Below are positions 12,201 to 22,600 of a stretch of DNA of 64,000 bases, piece by piece. The stretch lies in contig NC_054876.1 in the NCBI RefSeq assembly GCF_018320785.1, positions 23,210,212 to 23,274,211 of the forward strand. The letters run 5' to 3'. The notes under the pieces are model-generated. The model did not search any database, was not told the origin of the DNA, and saw nothing but the letters and a program-made list of their open reading frames with translations. The position numbers and the translations under genes are program-made. How positions within the stretch are numbered: the stretch's first letter is position 1; the number at the start of each line of letters is the position of its first letter. The stretch is from Cheilinus undulatus. Lineage: Eukaryota; Chordata; Actinopteri; Labriformes; Labridae.

Positions 12201-15200
12201 AATATCAGGTTTACTGGTGTGAATTTAACTCTTTAAACACCCTGGAGAGTCACCCAAGTTCAGGCTGACTGGAAAAGTTTCCATAAGAGCTATGAAGGCA
12301 TGGATCGCGTCAGTGATATGGCAAAACAGTGACCTCCAAGAGAAAAAAAAGGAAGAGGCTATGATTTATGGTTCAGAAGTTATTTGATTTTTTTTAACTG
12401 TCTCATGCCGATCTCAGCGGGTTAACTCAATCCTCAGCGTTTGAGCTATGTTTGCTTCAACTTCACTTAATAATTCCTTGAAATCTCTAAACCAATGAAA
12501 GTAGAAGAATTAAAATTGATGAACTTCACCTAATGAGGTTGAAAAGCTGTTAACTATGGGAATGAAGGGAGGGCACTTTTAACAGCTTTTCACCATTGTT
12601 ATGGAAAAGTCATCCATGAAACCAAAACATCTGTTTACTGTAATAATAAACAAGTCATGGTGGCTTGAATGATAGCTGTCAGCCTGCATAACGAGACACC
12701 TCCTGTTACGATTTGTAAAACAAACAATATTTCTGGGTTTGAATACTGTTGGAAATACTATACCTTCAATTCTTGTAATGGCACATTGCATATTTTTCTC
12801 ATATTTTGCAGACTTGTATATTGTTAGCCTATAGCATAATTGCCTAAGTCATATTTTAAGGTTTTCAGAAAAATAAGGCACAATGAATCAGCAACGTTAG
12901 AGAGTATAGTAAGGCAGATATCACAAACTGGCCAAAAAATGACTGAGGCAATTATGCTAGGACGCCTGTGATATGGCAGGTACTCTCTACTGGCTATTTG
13001 TGAATAAAAATTGTTCTTCGGTCTGTTTGCTATCTATGATGAACCAAAATTCAAAGTTTATGTACAACAGTGACATACAAGAAAAGATCCATTTATGTGA
13101 ACTAAAAAAATGGTGGTAAGAGTCCAACAATGATGGAATGAACCTCTTTTCTTTTTCTCTATCAAGGAGCCTAAAGAAGAGGAGATGACAGAGGAGGAAA
13201 AAGCAGCTCAGAAAGCGAGGCCAATAGCTACCAACCCCATCCCGGGCACACCATGGTACACACACAAAATCAAACACTCACTCTCTACCCACTACACCTG
13301 ATGACTGCCATTATTTTAGTTTAGTAAGCCTTTATTTGATTTCTGTTGTCTTTACACTGTCTACAGGTGTGTGGTATGGACAGGTGACGATCGCGTGTTC
13401 TTCTACAACCCAACAACACGGCTGTCCATGTGGGACCGACCAGAGGAGCTGGTTGGTCGAGCTGATGTCGACAAACATATCCAGGAGCCGCCGCACAAAA
13501 GAGGCCTGGAGGACGGCAAGAAGACAGGTGATTTAAAGTTATTGTGCTCATAATTTTAAGTCAGGGTCTCAAGAAGAGCAGCAGGAGTTTTGCTGTGACT
13601 GTTCAGCACAGCCCTCTGTTGTGTGTTATTGTCTGAATGCTTCAGCTGAATGTTTGTATTCAAATGTATTTCTGTGACTTAAGTTAAGAGTTGTCTGAGT
13701 TTCCAACTGTGTTTATTTTGTGTTTGTACACAGTTGTGAATAAGGAGGAGCCAGAATTAGCCATTGCTACAGAAGAGAATCAGGATGAGGAGCCAACCAA
13801 AGCCAAAAAGAGAAAGTAAGCAGTCACATTTTTCCTTGCATCTATCTTTTAGTTTTCTCCATTTCTTCTACTTCATCTCTCATTTCTTGTTTATCATCCT
13901 CTGCCTTTGTACTCTTCCCTGTACAGGAAGGAGGATGCAAAGGAGCCAGATTCTGAGAAGGAAGCCGCAATGGAGGCAGAGCTCAGAGCTGCCAGAGAGA
14001 GAGCGATAGTGCCCCTAGAGGCTCGGATGACTCAGTTCAGAGAAATGCTCCTGGAAAGAGGGGTAACACTGATTTCAAACTGAAGTTGCCACTTTAATAG
14101 TACAGAGCGAATGAATGTTTTGTTTGAGGACAACTTGTCTCAGAACTGGGCTTGTTAGCTAGGACTGCTACAGATGTTTAATTTTTTTCATTGCAACGAC
14201 ACGCAAAGATTTTTATTTTGTGTTGACTTCCCTTGCCACATCTCTTTTTTCTTATCTTTTATTATATTGTTTGAATACTAAAAAAAATTGTTTCTACTGG
14301 ATAAAGTCAAAGCATGAAATCTTTCAATATTGAAGAGTTTCCATCATACCTTAATAACAGCTAAGCTTTGTGGCCAAATCTAGTGTTGTGTGTTTCACTC
14401 AAAGGTGTCTGCTTTCTCGACTTGGGACAAAGAGCTTCATAAGATTGTGTTTGACCCCCGTTACCTTCTGCTCAATCCAAAAGAAAGGAAACAGGTAACT
14501 TTTTTTTTCTTTTTTTTTTTTTTTTTACCCTTTTTCACATATTCCTACACCCTGGTCATACCATGCCATCTGCTGGAAATTAGTTTGGATCGTTGTTTTG
14601 TGATTATTTTCACTTTTAGGTGTTTGATCAGTATGTTAAGACACGAGCAGAGGAAGAGAGGAAGGAGAAGAAGAACAAGCTGATGCAGGCCAAAGACGAG
14701 TTCAGGAGGATGATGGAGGAGGCGAAGCTAACAGCTAGGTAAAGGGACAGGCCAGTTTGACTACTGGTAGGTTCTGTGTTCAGTGTTTTAAGGGATAATA
14801 TTACAAGAAATAGGCTTGAAGCAAAATATTCTATCTTGTGTGCCAACATTTAGTGAGAGATGTTTTTATTTTCCTCCATCTTTATTACAATTTCATTACT
14901 ATACAGTTTTGATTTTTGTTGTTGTGTATAATAGATATTAAAAGATATTCAGTTCAGTCGAACGGTAAATGTTTATAACGTTTTTTTAATTTGCCAACAG
15001 AACAACATTTAGTGAATTTGCTGTAAAACACGGCCGAGACCCGAGGTTTAAGGCCATTGAGAAGATGAAGGACAGGGAGGCCATCTTTGTAGAGTTCATC
15101 ACAGCAATGAGGAAGAGAGAGAAGGAGGACTCCAAGTCCAGAGGAGAGAAGGTGTGTCTCATTGTCAAATATCAGCTTTTATCTATATTTCTCTCTAGAA

Positions 15201-18070
15201 CTAGAACAAGGCTCTAGCATAGTTTGTATGAAATAACCCCAAGTTAAGACGTGATTATCAGCAGGGTTGTGTCCTCCTGACAGGTCTCTTACTGGTTTTG
15301 ACTTTTGTTTTGCCTCCAGGTGAGGCAAGACTTCTTTGATATGGTGAGTGAGCAGCACATAGAAGGAAATCAGCGTTGGAGCAAAGTGAAAGAGAGGTTG
15401 GAGACAGATCCACGATACAAAGCGGTGGAGAGCTCAGCGCTCAGAGAGGAACTTTTTAAACAGTTCATGGAAAAACAAGCCAAGGTTGGTGCATTTCTCT
15501 GTAGAGATGATGGTAACATTAAGATGTCTGAACTTTACTTTCATAGTACATACCCCCTGACTGTCAAGCATCATACATTAAAGACAACTGAGACAGGCTA
15601 CCCGTTATCTGTTACAGAATGTGGACATCGAAAAAGAGCGAGAACTGGAGCGGCAGGCTCGTATTGAAGCCAGCCTAAGAGAGCGGGAGCGAGAGGTACA
15701 GAAGGCTCGATCGGAACAGACCAAAGAGATCGACAGAGAGAGAGAACAGCACAAGAGGGAGGAGGCCATTCAGCATTTCAAGGCTCTAATGTCTGATATG
15801 GTGAGATGATCTGCAGCTTTTTCATATACCAACCTACTCAATGAATAATCTTTACCCTCAGAGAACAATAAACAATAAATGTCATCTTGAGACAAGACGT
15901 AGATCTAGACTGATCTTTGTTTTGTTAATTTTAGAGATCCAACATTAATCCACCATTAGCATGACACTTGGTCACATAAAGCAAAATAGCAGTGGCAAGG
16001 AAAAACTTCCTTTTCAGAAAGAAAAGGAGCCTGGAGCTACATACAGTATTTTAGTTTTCAACAAGTCCCTAGGTTTTTACATAAGTACTTCTAGCGTTTA
16101 TGTGGTTGTATCTCATATTCTGAACTCCTGTAGAGATCAGTCAGATTTACAGCTGACAGTGATAACTGTAAGGATAATCTTGGGGGATACTTAAGAGCAT
16201 TGGACCAAAACATTCAGTTGAAATCAGAATTTTTCTTCAATTATTTGACAGTAACATTCCTTTAAATGTAATCGTGTACCTTATTTTTTGTATGTATGGC
16301 TGCTCAATGTCAGTAGGAAACTGATAACTATGCTGTTGCCTGCCTTAGTCAGGGTACTTAAAGGAAAATCTCAAGTTAAGTTTAAAGTCAGTCTTCATGA
16401 GAAATAAGATCCATGGCATGGCAGCGCCATCAGCAAACGATAAATTTAAAATGTTAAATTTCTGTATCCATTGAACAGGTGCGATCCTCAGATGCCACAT
16501 GGTCGGACACACGTCGTAACCTGCGTAAGGACCATCGCTGGGAGTCAGCGTCTCTGCTAGAGAGAGAGGAGAAGGAAAAGCTGTTCAATGAACATGTAGA
16601 AGCTTTGGCCAAAAAGAAGAAGGAACACTTCAGGCAGCTACTGGATGAGACTAGCATGGTGAGAAGAAGAAATGTGTCATTCAAAGCCTGTTATTTGTTT
16701 CAGAAACATTTTTGTCTTTTTTTATTATGTATGTATAAATCCCACACGTTAACAGTCAGGGCACTTCTGCATGATCCACGATTCACTTGATTTTTGTTTA
16801 CAAGTTAATATTTTCTGTTTTTGTTGTAGATAACTTTGACAACTACGTGGAAGGAGGTGAAGAAGGTTATCAAGGAGGACCCTCGCTGTATTAAGTTCTC
16901 CTCAAGTGACAGAGTAAGGAAGTTCTGTATGCAATTTCATTCCTATTTTTTAAGTTTTTCCATTTATGTTAAAGGTAATGAAACATTTAAGATCTGACCA
17001 AAAATAATAATGCGCTTTTGTTAAAATATCCTGAAGTTACACTGAAAGTATGTAAAGGAAGAGTCAAAAATGCACATCCTGTTAGGGAGACCAACAAAAC
17101 GCTCTGAAACACTGATCATATGAAGGGGGTCTCTCCTCAACACTTTGAAGTTTGAATTCTTATCAAGACAAAAGTATCGTTTGGTTCTCAAGATTAAGCC
17201 GGGACAGTTTTGCTCCCACCTGAGCTTCTGACCAGGAAACATATGAACAGCTGGAGTGTCATCTTATTAGCTGTGAAAGGAAAAATAGACATCACAATTT
17301 TGAGTAAATACCTTTTGTTGAGTAATCAGTAGTGTTGTTGACGTTTTCATGTCATATCATCTGTATGCTGTTTCAAATATGAGGGATTAACTTGTCAGGT
17401 TAAACAAAATACAAAAACACTATTGTGTCCCAGAATCTTCTCCAGGCAGGCAAAGAGGATTAGACTGAACTTATCAGACTGATAGAAAACATTTAATACA
17501 AATCAAATAACCACTTTTGAACTGACCCAAAGACTTGTTTGTTTCAATCTTAAATGTGTTATACCATGAGATGACATACCTTCTTTAGTCTATGATATGA
17601 TATCTGATGTGGATAATCTATGTGCACAGAAGAGACAACGCGAGTTTGAAGACTACATCAAAGACAAGTACATCACTGCTAAAGCTGACTTCAGAACGCT
17701 GCTGAAGGAGACAAAGTTCATCACGTACAGGTCTGAACTATCACTGGATCACATATGAGATATGCATAATTAACAAGTATGTTGCACTGTCTCCAGAGAG
17801 AGGTGTCATAGTCTTACCATGCTGTTTCTCAGTGCCTTTTTCCCATCCCACATACTCCTTTTCAACAGGTCGAGGAAGCTGATCCAGGAGTCAGAGCAGC
17901 ATCTGAAAGACGTGGAGAAGATCCTTCAGAATGACAAGCGGTACCTCGTTCTGGAATGCGTGCCAGGGGAGCGCAGGAAGCTCATCATGTTCTACATCGA
18001 AGACCTTGACCGCCGTGGTCCACCGCCTCCTCCAACTGCCTCTGAGCCCACCCGACGCTCCACCAAGTGA
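3207..18070 (+). CDS. tcerg1: Transcription elongation regulator 1 (TCERG1/CA150), complete, 21 coding exons
   Basis: Exons: 3207-3253, 4566-4815, 6155-6307, 6469-6757, 6842-7084, 8080-8139, 10821-11021, 11109-11215, 13167-13255, 13367-13527, 13734-13815, 13927-14062, 14405-14494, 14620-14738, 15001-15151, 15320-15484, 15618-15800, 16479-16658, 16830-16913, 17630-17730, 17869-18070. All are GT-AG, sum to 3093 bases and keep frame (1030 aa; human about 1098). Order: MAQQ motif, Pro-Ala run and FGMMRGPPP region (17-99); WW1 (about 137-167, W141/W163); Ser/Thr/Ala/Val-rich linker; WW2 (about 381-409, W383/W405); acidic region; WW3 (about 478-507, W480/W502); basic KAKKRK near 555; six FF domains from about 592 to 1012. 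The end, [10 protein letters not shown], matches the family. Known role: a nuclear protein linking RNA polymerase II C-terminal domain phosphopeptides (FF) with splicing factors such as SF1 (WW). The human Gln-Ala repeat is absent. Exon 1 was chosen because its frame joins perfectly into MAQQ. Confidence 0.97.
5433..6045. repeat. Candidate MITE in tcerg1 intron 2, with a terminal hairpin
   Basis: The left edge is an imperfect hairpin: 5433-5455 pairs with 5464-5486 (about 19 of 23 positions) across an 8-base loop. The right edge, CCCGCCTACATGTGGACAAG near 6027-6046, repeats the arm motif in the same sense as the left arm, so the two ends are related. A short (GT)n run sits at about 5968-5985. 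I see no protein coding potential. This looks like a non-autonomous DNA element, class unknown. Confidence 0.45.
9060..9785. repeat. Dispersed repeat, copy A, in tcerg1 intron 6
   Basis: The segment from about 9150 to 9782 aligns over most of its length with 60018-60505. Shared landmarks are AGAGCAACAAA, GTTTTTGAAAAGAAAACAAC, TCTAACCGGGCCCAAAC, GGGAGCTTTGCAAGATG and CATATCCATCTGC. The alignment is broken by an insertion at about 9205-9303. No long ORF is conserved between the copies, which points to a non-coding mobile element. Its class is not recognised. Confidence 0.6.
9207..9303 (+). mobile_element. 3' tail of a LINE/SINE inserted in repeat copy A
   Basis: The motif GTGCTATATAAATAAAGTGG is followed by a short tandem of ATTGG units (9287-9302). 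This is the usual 3' end of many fish retroelements. Copy B of the surrounding repeat (near 60050-60060) lacks this stretch. Similar short sequences on both sides (ATTGAATGA and ATTGGATGA) look like a degenerate target-site duplication. Confidence 0.6.
9836..9995. repeat. Fragment of a CTCAATTACAG-type DNA element
   Basis: The sequence is rich in tact/agtac motifs and contains ACACAAAAGGCTACTCAATT. A matching stretch, CACAAAAGCTACTCAATTAC, occurs in the larger element at 40289-40800. It has the style of common fish elements dominated by repeated agtactt/aagtact motifs. It is fragmentary and no second terminus was found. Confidence 0.4.
11566..12424. mobile_element. Candidate non-autonomous transposon in tcerg1 intron 8
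   Basis: The left edge TCAACCTTCTGAGCCC and the reverse complement of the right edge, TTAACCCGCTGAGATC, match at about 11 of 16 positions. The right edge abuts TTAA (12421-12424) and the left edge TCAA, which suggests a piggyBac-type element with a decayed duplication. A GC-richer core at about 12050-12160 differs from the AT-rich flanks. No transposase is evident. The assignment is tentative. Confidence 0.35.
14495..14527 (+). repeat. T-rich tract in tcerg1 intron 13
   Basis: A nearly uninterrupted poly-T run starts just after the exon 13 donor and lies about 90 bases before exon 14. It could act as an extra pyrimidine-rich splicing signal, but may be a simple slippage repeat. Confidence 0.6.
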
Positions 18071-18640
18071 CCAATCCCATAATCTTCTTGGCCAGTGCCC
18101 TTTTCCTTGCCTTCCCTTTGGCCAGAGCATGACCTCCCCTGACACCCCTTGAGCCCCACCCACCAGGCCCATGGCCGGCCTCGCAGTGTTATGATTGCTG
18201 AGGGGTCATGTTGCTTAGAGATGTATCATAGAGATGAACGGTTAAGTTCTCTTTGTTATACCACCTCTTAGCCCTGAAATGTGTTCAAAGCAACAGCAGG
18301 GAACAGAGGTTACCTGACGGCAGGATGATCCAAACTCCTCATCTCTGACTGACCACATTAGAGGGAGAGGAATAGTGATGAGACTGCGGACGAAGCAACC
18401 GCAGAGGTGTAAGATAGCAGATGTAAATGAATGTGTGAGAAAATGCGTCTGTGTGGAGAGTGATTGATGGTGTGTGTATGCATGTGTCTGAGGCGTCCTT
18501 AAGCCTTACAGCTCCACTGTGCCAGTCATTGTTTCAGCGGCTCAGTGCGAATGTTAGTTTCTGCTCAGTGGTTTACTCCGATAATGCAGCAGTTTCTCTG
18601 TTGAATGAAATAAAAGCAACTTCCACTGTTTTTCAATATG
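18071..18640 (+). other. tcerg1 3' UTR with poly(A) signal
   Basis: After the stop codon at 18068-18070 the sequence continues without a further coding frame to AATAAA at 18609-18614. T/GT-rich sequence follows, consistent with cleavage near 18630. This gives a 3' UTR of about 560 bases. No repeat was noticed in it. Confidence 0.6.
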
Positions 18641-19300
18641 TTGTCCCTTGGAGTTATTTCCCTTTTCAGCATCTTTCATTCACTCGTAGGGAAAATTTAG
18701 GAATAAAGGGCCCAAACTTGACAGGGGCTCAAAAATATATGAAACATTTTTTAAATTGTATGATTTAACTATTTTATTCATGTAAATGAATAAACTCTGA
18801 TACATTTACTTGCAAAAGAATTACTCTTAGCTAAATCCTTCACGGTTTAACTGGCCGTATGACTTATTTGTGGACGTAGAAACAAATTTGATCCTTCACA
18901 TTTAAATTAAACCTTCCCCCTCAATTTCTGCGCCAAGCTAGACATAACGTCATTTAATGCTGCATTCATGTGCTCATCGGATTGTGCAGATTATCTCCCG
19001 TCTACAGAACATTTCTGAGCCTTAATTGAGACGCAACAGGGCTTGAAGACGTGACTGTTTTGTAAGTTAGTGAAGGAATGTGTTGAATTTTTTAAAGAAT
19101 TTTGGATTTTGTTTAAAGGCCGCCGCCTAAAAACAATTACTGCTTCATCTTACTTGTGATACTTAATGAAAAAAACTGTTCTGACTAATCTAGGTTATCT
19201 TGTTGATGGCTACAATTAGCCCCGCAATTACAAACAAACTTGGTTAAAACGTGATTTGTAATTCATGAGTTTAACAGGTCTGGAAGTATTTCCGACAACA
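18641..19300. other. Intergenic spacer between tcerg1 and pcyox1l
   Basis: About 650 bases, AT-rich, with no coding exon and no repeat that I recognise. Composition becomes more GC-rich towards the pcyox1l promoter. Confidence 0.5.
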
Positions 19301-19309
19301 CTGAACGTA

Positions 19310-19620
19310 GCTCCTCATTGGCGCCTGTGATTGGTCGAAACAAGCTAGGATCTCGGATGACGTAATGTTGCCGGACGTTGGCCGTTCGTCGCTGAATCAG
19401 CCCGCAGTACCATGACCATTGTCTAGCCATCTTTTGTCAAGACTCTCGTACAACAAATATTAAACAGCGACAGAGTGAGCCGACATGTGTATTATCTTTT
19501 TATGAATATTCCGTCATTTCAACGTACCATGGAGGAAAAAGACAGGCACTAACAGACCTAATGTGTTAGGTTAACCGTTAACTCCCCCCTCCTCCTGGTT
19601 ATCTCGGCTCCGGTGCTGCT
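19310..19620 (+). promoter_or_regulatory. Putative pcyox1l promoter and 5' UTR
   Basis: Two inverted CCAAT boxes (ATTGG) lie 13 bases apart at 19317-19321 and 19330-19334. A GC-rich region follows up to the start codon at 19621. Upstream ATGs at 19411 and 19529 open very short reading frames. The second has an ideal context (ACCATGG), runs seven codons and stops at 19552. If transcription starts near the CCAAT boxes, these would be upstream ORFs that lower translation. Confidence 0.45.
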
Positions 19621-22600
19621 ATGGGCGGCTCTCTGCTCCCCCTGCTAGCCGTCGTGCTGTCAGCTCAGGCGGGTGCTGGAGACCCAACCGAACCAGGCCA
19701 TGTTGACGGAGCTCCGCCTTCAAAGATAGGTAAAGAATGCTCTGAGGAAATACACCAAAGCTAACCGCTGAATTTAGCTAATGCTAGCCCGCATTCACAG
19801 GGCTGTAAGCTAGTGATACTGAAACATAATGCTAGACTAAACTCCTGGTAATTGTGTTTCTTCACACCAGTGTGATCAACCTATTCCTGAATGATATGCT
19901 TATCGGATTTCTGTGGATCAGGATATCGTCTGCTGGCCAGCATGTTGCCAGTAAAATTAAATGTCGTTTGTAATGACAAGGGATTTTATGTCGATTAATT
20001 TGACCAAATACATTGGTGTGATAAAGATGAATTAACCTGGCATGGTACCTTAAATCCAGTCAGAGCAAATAGGTCTAACATCCCTTTCATCAACCTCACT
20101 ACTCTCATCCTCATACGACCAAGATGTTGAGTTTTTTCTTATTCACGATCATGAGATCTGGGAAAAAGAATTATTAATGCTCACAAAGCAGGGGAAGGAT
20201 ATACAAAGTTATCAGCGTTTGCAAGTTTCAAAACTGGAGTGTAAAGCTTAAGGCTGAAGGATATGTGAAGATTCTGAAAGAAAACCTCAAGCAACCAGCA
20301 GCAAAACTGGATCTGGGTTGACGGATTTGTCTTCCAACATGACAACGACCCAAACATGCATGGCTCCTGGTGAAGAACTACCTCCAGAAGACCAAAGTGA
20401 AAGGTTATGGCTGGCCTGCACAAACCCCATTTAATCCCATTGAAAACAATAAAACATGTCTTGCTCTTTTTAACGGCACTTCGGAAATACTGAACAGGGG
20501 GTAATAGGTTCATCCCCACCTGTATTACATGTGCATTTTGATTTTTTATAAATCTCATATTTAGGAAGATAAATTAAAGAGCTGTTGTTCATATCATTCT
20601 TGCATGTGTATTTCAAGATATAAATCAAGCTGATTCCATCAAGTACTCTGGACAAACATCTAATAATGTAAGCTCAAACAATAAGAGCATACCCAATCTT
20701 TGTCCAGAGCCTGTAAAGCAACCCTGAATATGAAAACTCGACTAATTCAACTAATTTTACTTTGTTACATGTGCTGCTGTCGGACCAGGACACTGTAAAA
20801 ACAGATTTTTAATCTTAATGAGCTTTTTCTCCTGGTCAAAGTAAGGTCGTCAGCACAGGTCAAACAGCATCATCTGCATTTATCTGCCAAACTGATAAGT
20901 ACAGGTCTGTATGATTGACCAACCATTTATTCAAAACTCTCTGTCTGTTACCGTCTGTGTTCCAGCGGTGATTGGGGCCGGGATAGGAGGCAGTGCCACA
21001 GCTCATTTCCTGCGGCAGCATTTTGGCCCTGAGGTCCAGGTGGACGTGTTTGAGAAGGGGGAGGTCGGAGGCCGTCTGGCCACTGTAACTGTCAATCACC
21101 ATGACTACGAGTCTGGAGGCTCCATCATTCACTCCCTCAACCTTCACATGCAGGACTTTGTCAAACAGCTAGGTTGGCTTTTACCCACATTCAAACACAC
21201 ATTACTAATCAATAAGATAAAAAGGGCTGATCCTCTAATAAAACTTATTGAATTATTTACTAACAGACTGACTGTAATTAGAATATGCAGAACCTGCAGA
21301 AACTCTTTCTTTTCCTGTAGAAAGTATAGATCACTTTGAAGAGCATTTAATTTCATTTTACATTCTTATCCATGTTTTCCTTTGATTTCCACATTAAATA
21401 GAAAAATTTGGAGGCAGACTCCTTCAACACACCCATCATAATTGATCTCTCTATATGTCTGTATTGCCGTCACACTGTGTCCACCTCTTAAGGTCTGAAG
21501 TATCGTCGCAGCATGGCAGGTAAAACCGCTGTATTCAACGGCGAAGAGGTGATTCTGGAGGAGACAGACTGGTACCTGCTGGACCTTTTCCGTCTGTGGT
21601 GGCGCTATGGCATCAGCTTCATACGCCTGCAGATGTGGGTGGAGGAAATTATGGAGAAATTCATGAGGTGAGTCAACTGTTTAGTCAAATGGCATGCTGG
21701 ACAGTATGCTGCTGTGATGCAACGTAATCTATATTATGAAGATGTACTACCTAACATCAGTATTAATGATTTGTGACACTGTGGGTAAAAACAGGCCCAT
21801 TGACAAACAATGAGGTATATATGCTCCAGTGCCATTTGCTGATGTTTGCCTGTTATGTTGCATAAATTTCAAGATGGCAAGCAAGTTCACCTACAGTGGC
21901 TTGCAAAAGTGTCCATATCCCTCGAATCTTTCCACAGTGTAAATATATGTGAAGTGAAAGGAAAATTATACATAGCTTTCAACATTTTTTACAAATAAAA
22001 ATCTGAAAAGCGTGGTGTGCAAACGTATTCAGCCCCCTGGAGTCAATACTTTGTAGAGTCACCTTTTGCTGCAATTACAGCTGCAAGTCTTTTGGGGTAT
22101 GTCTCTACCAACTTTGCACATCTAGAGAGTGAAATTTTTGCTCATTCCTCTTTGCAAAATAGCTCAAGCTCAGTCAGATTTGATGGAGAGCATCTATGAG
22201 CAGCAATTTTCAAGTCCCACCACAGATTCTCAATGGGATTAGGTATGGACTTTACTGGGCCATTCTAACACATGAATGTGCTTCAGTCTAAACCATTCCA
22301 TTGTAGCTTTGCCTGCATGTTTAGGTTTGTTGTCCTGCTGGAAGGTGAGCCTCCACCCCAGTCTCAAGTCTTTTGCTGATTCTAACTGGTTTTCGTCCAA
22401 GATTGCCCTGTGTTTGGCTCCATCCATCTTGCCATCAACTCTGACCAGCTTCCCTGTCCTGGCTAAAGAAATGCACCCCCACAGCATGATGCTGCCATCC
22501 CAATGTTTCATGGTTGGGATGGTGTGTTCAAGGTGATGTGCAGTATTAGTTTTCCGCCACACATAGTGCCTTGCATTTAGGCCAAAAAATGCAATTTTGG

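Noticed and set aside
20181..20558. 125-residue minus-strand ORF
   Set aside because: The plus strand here carries a recognisable Tc1 transposase remnant, so the minus-strand frame is a shadow.
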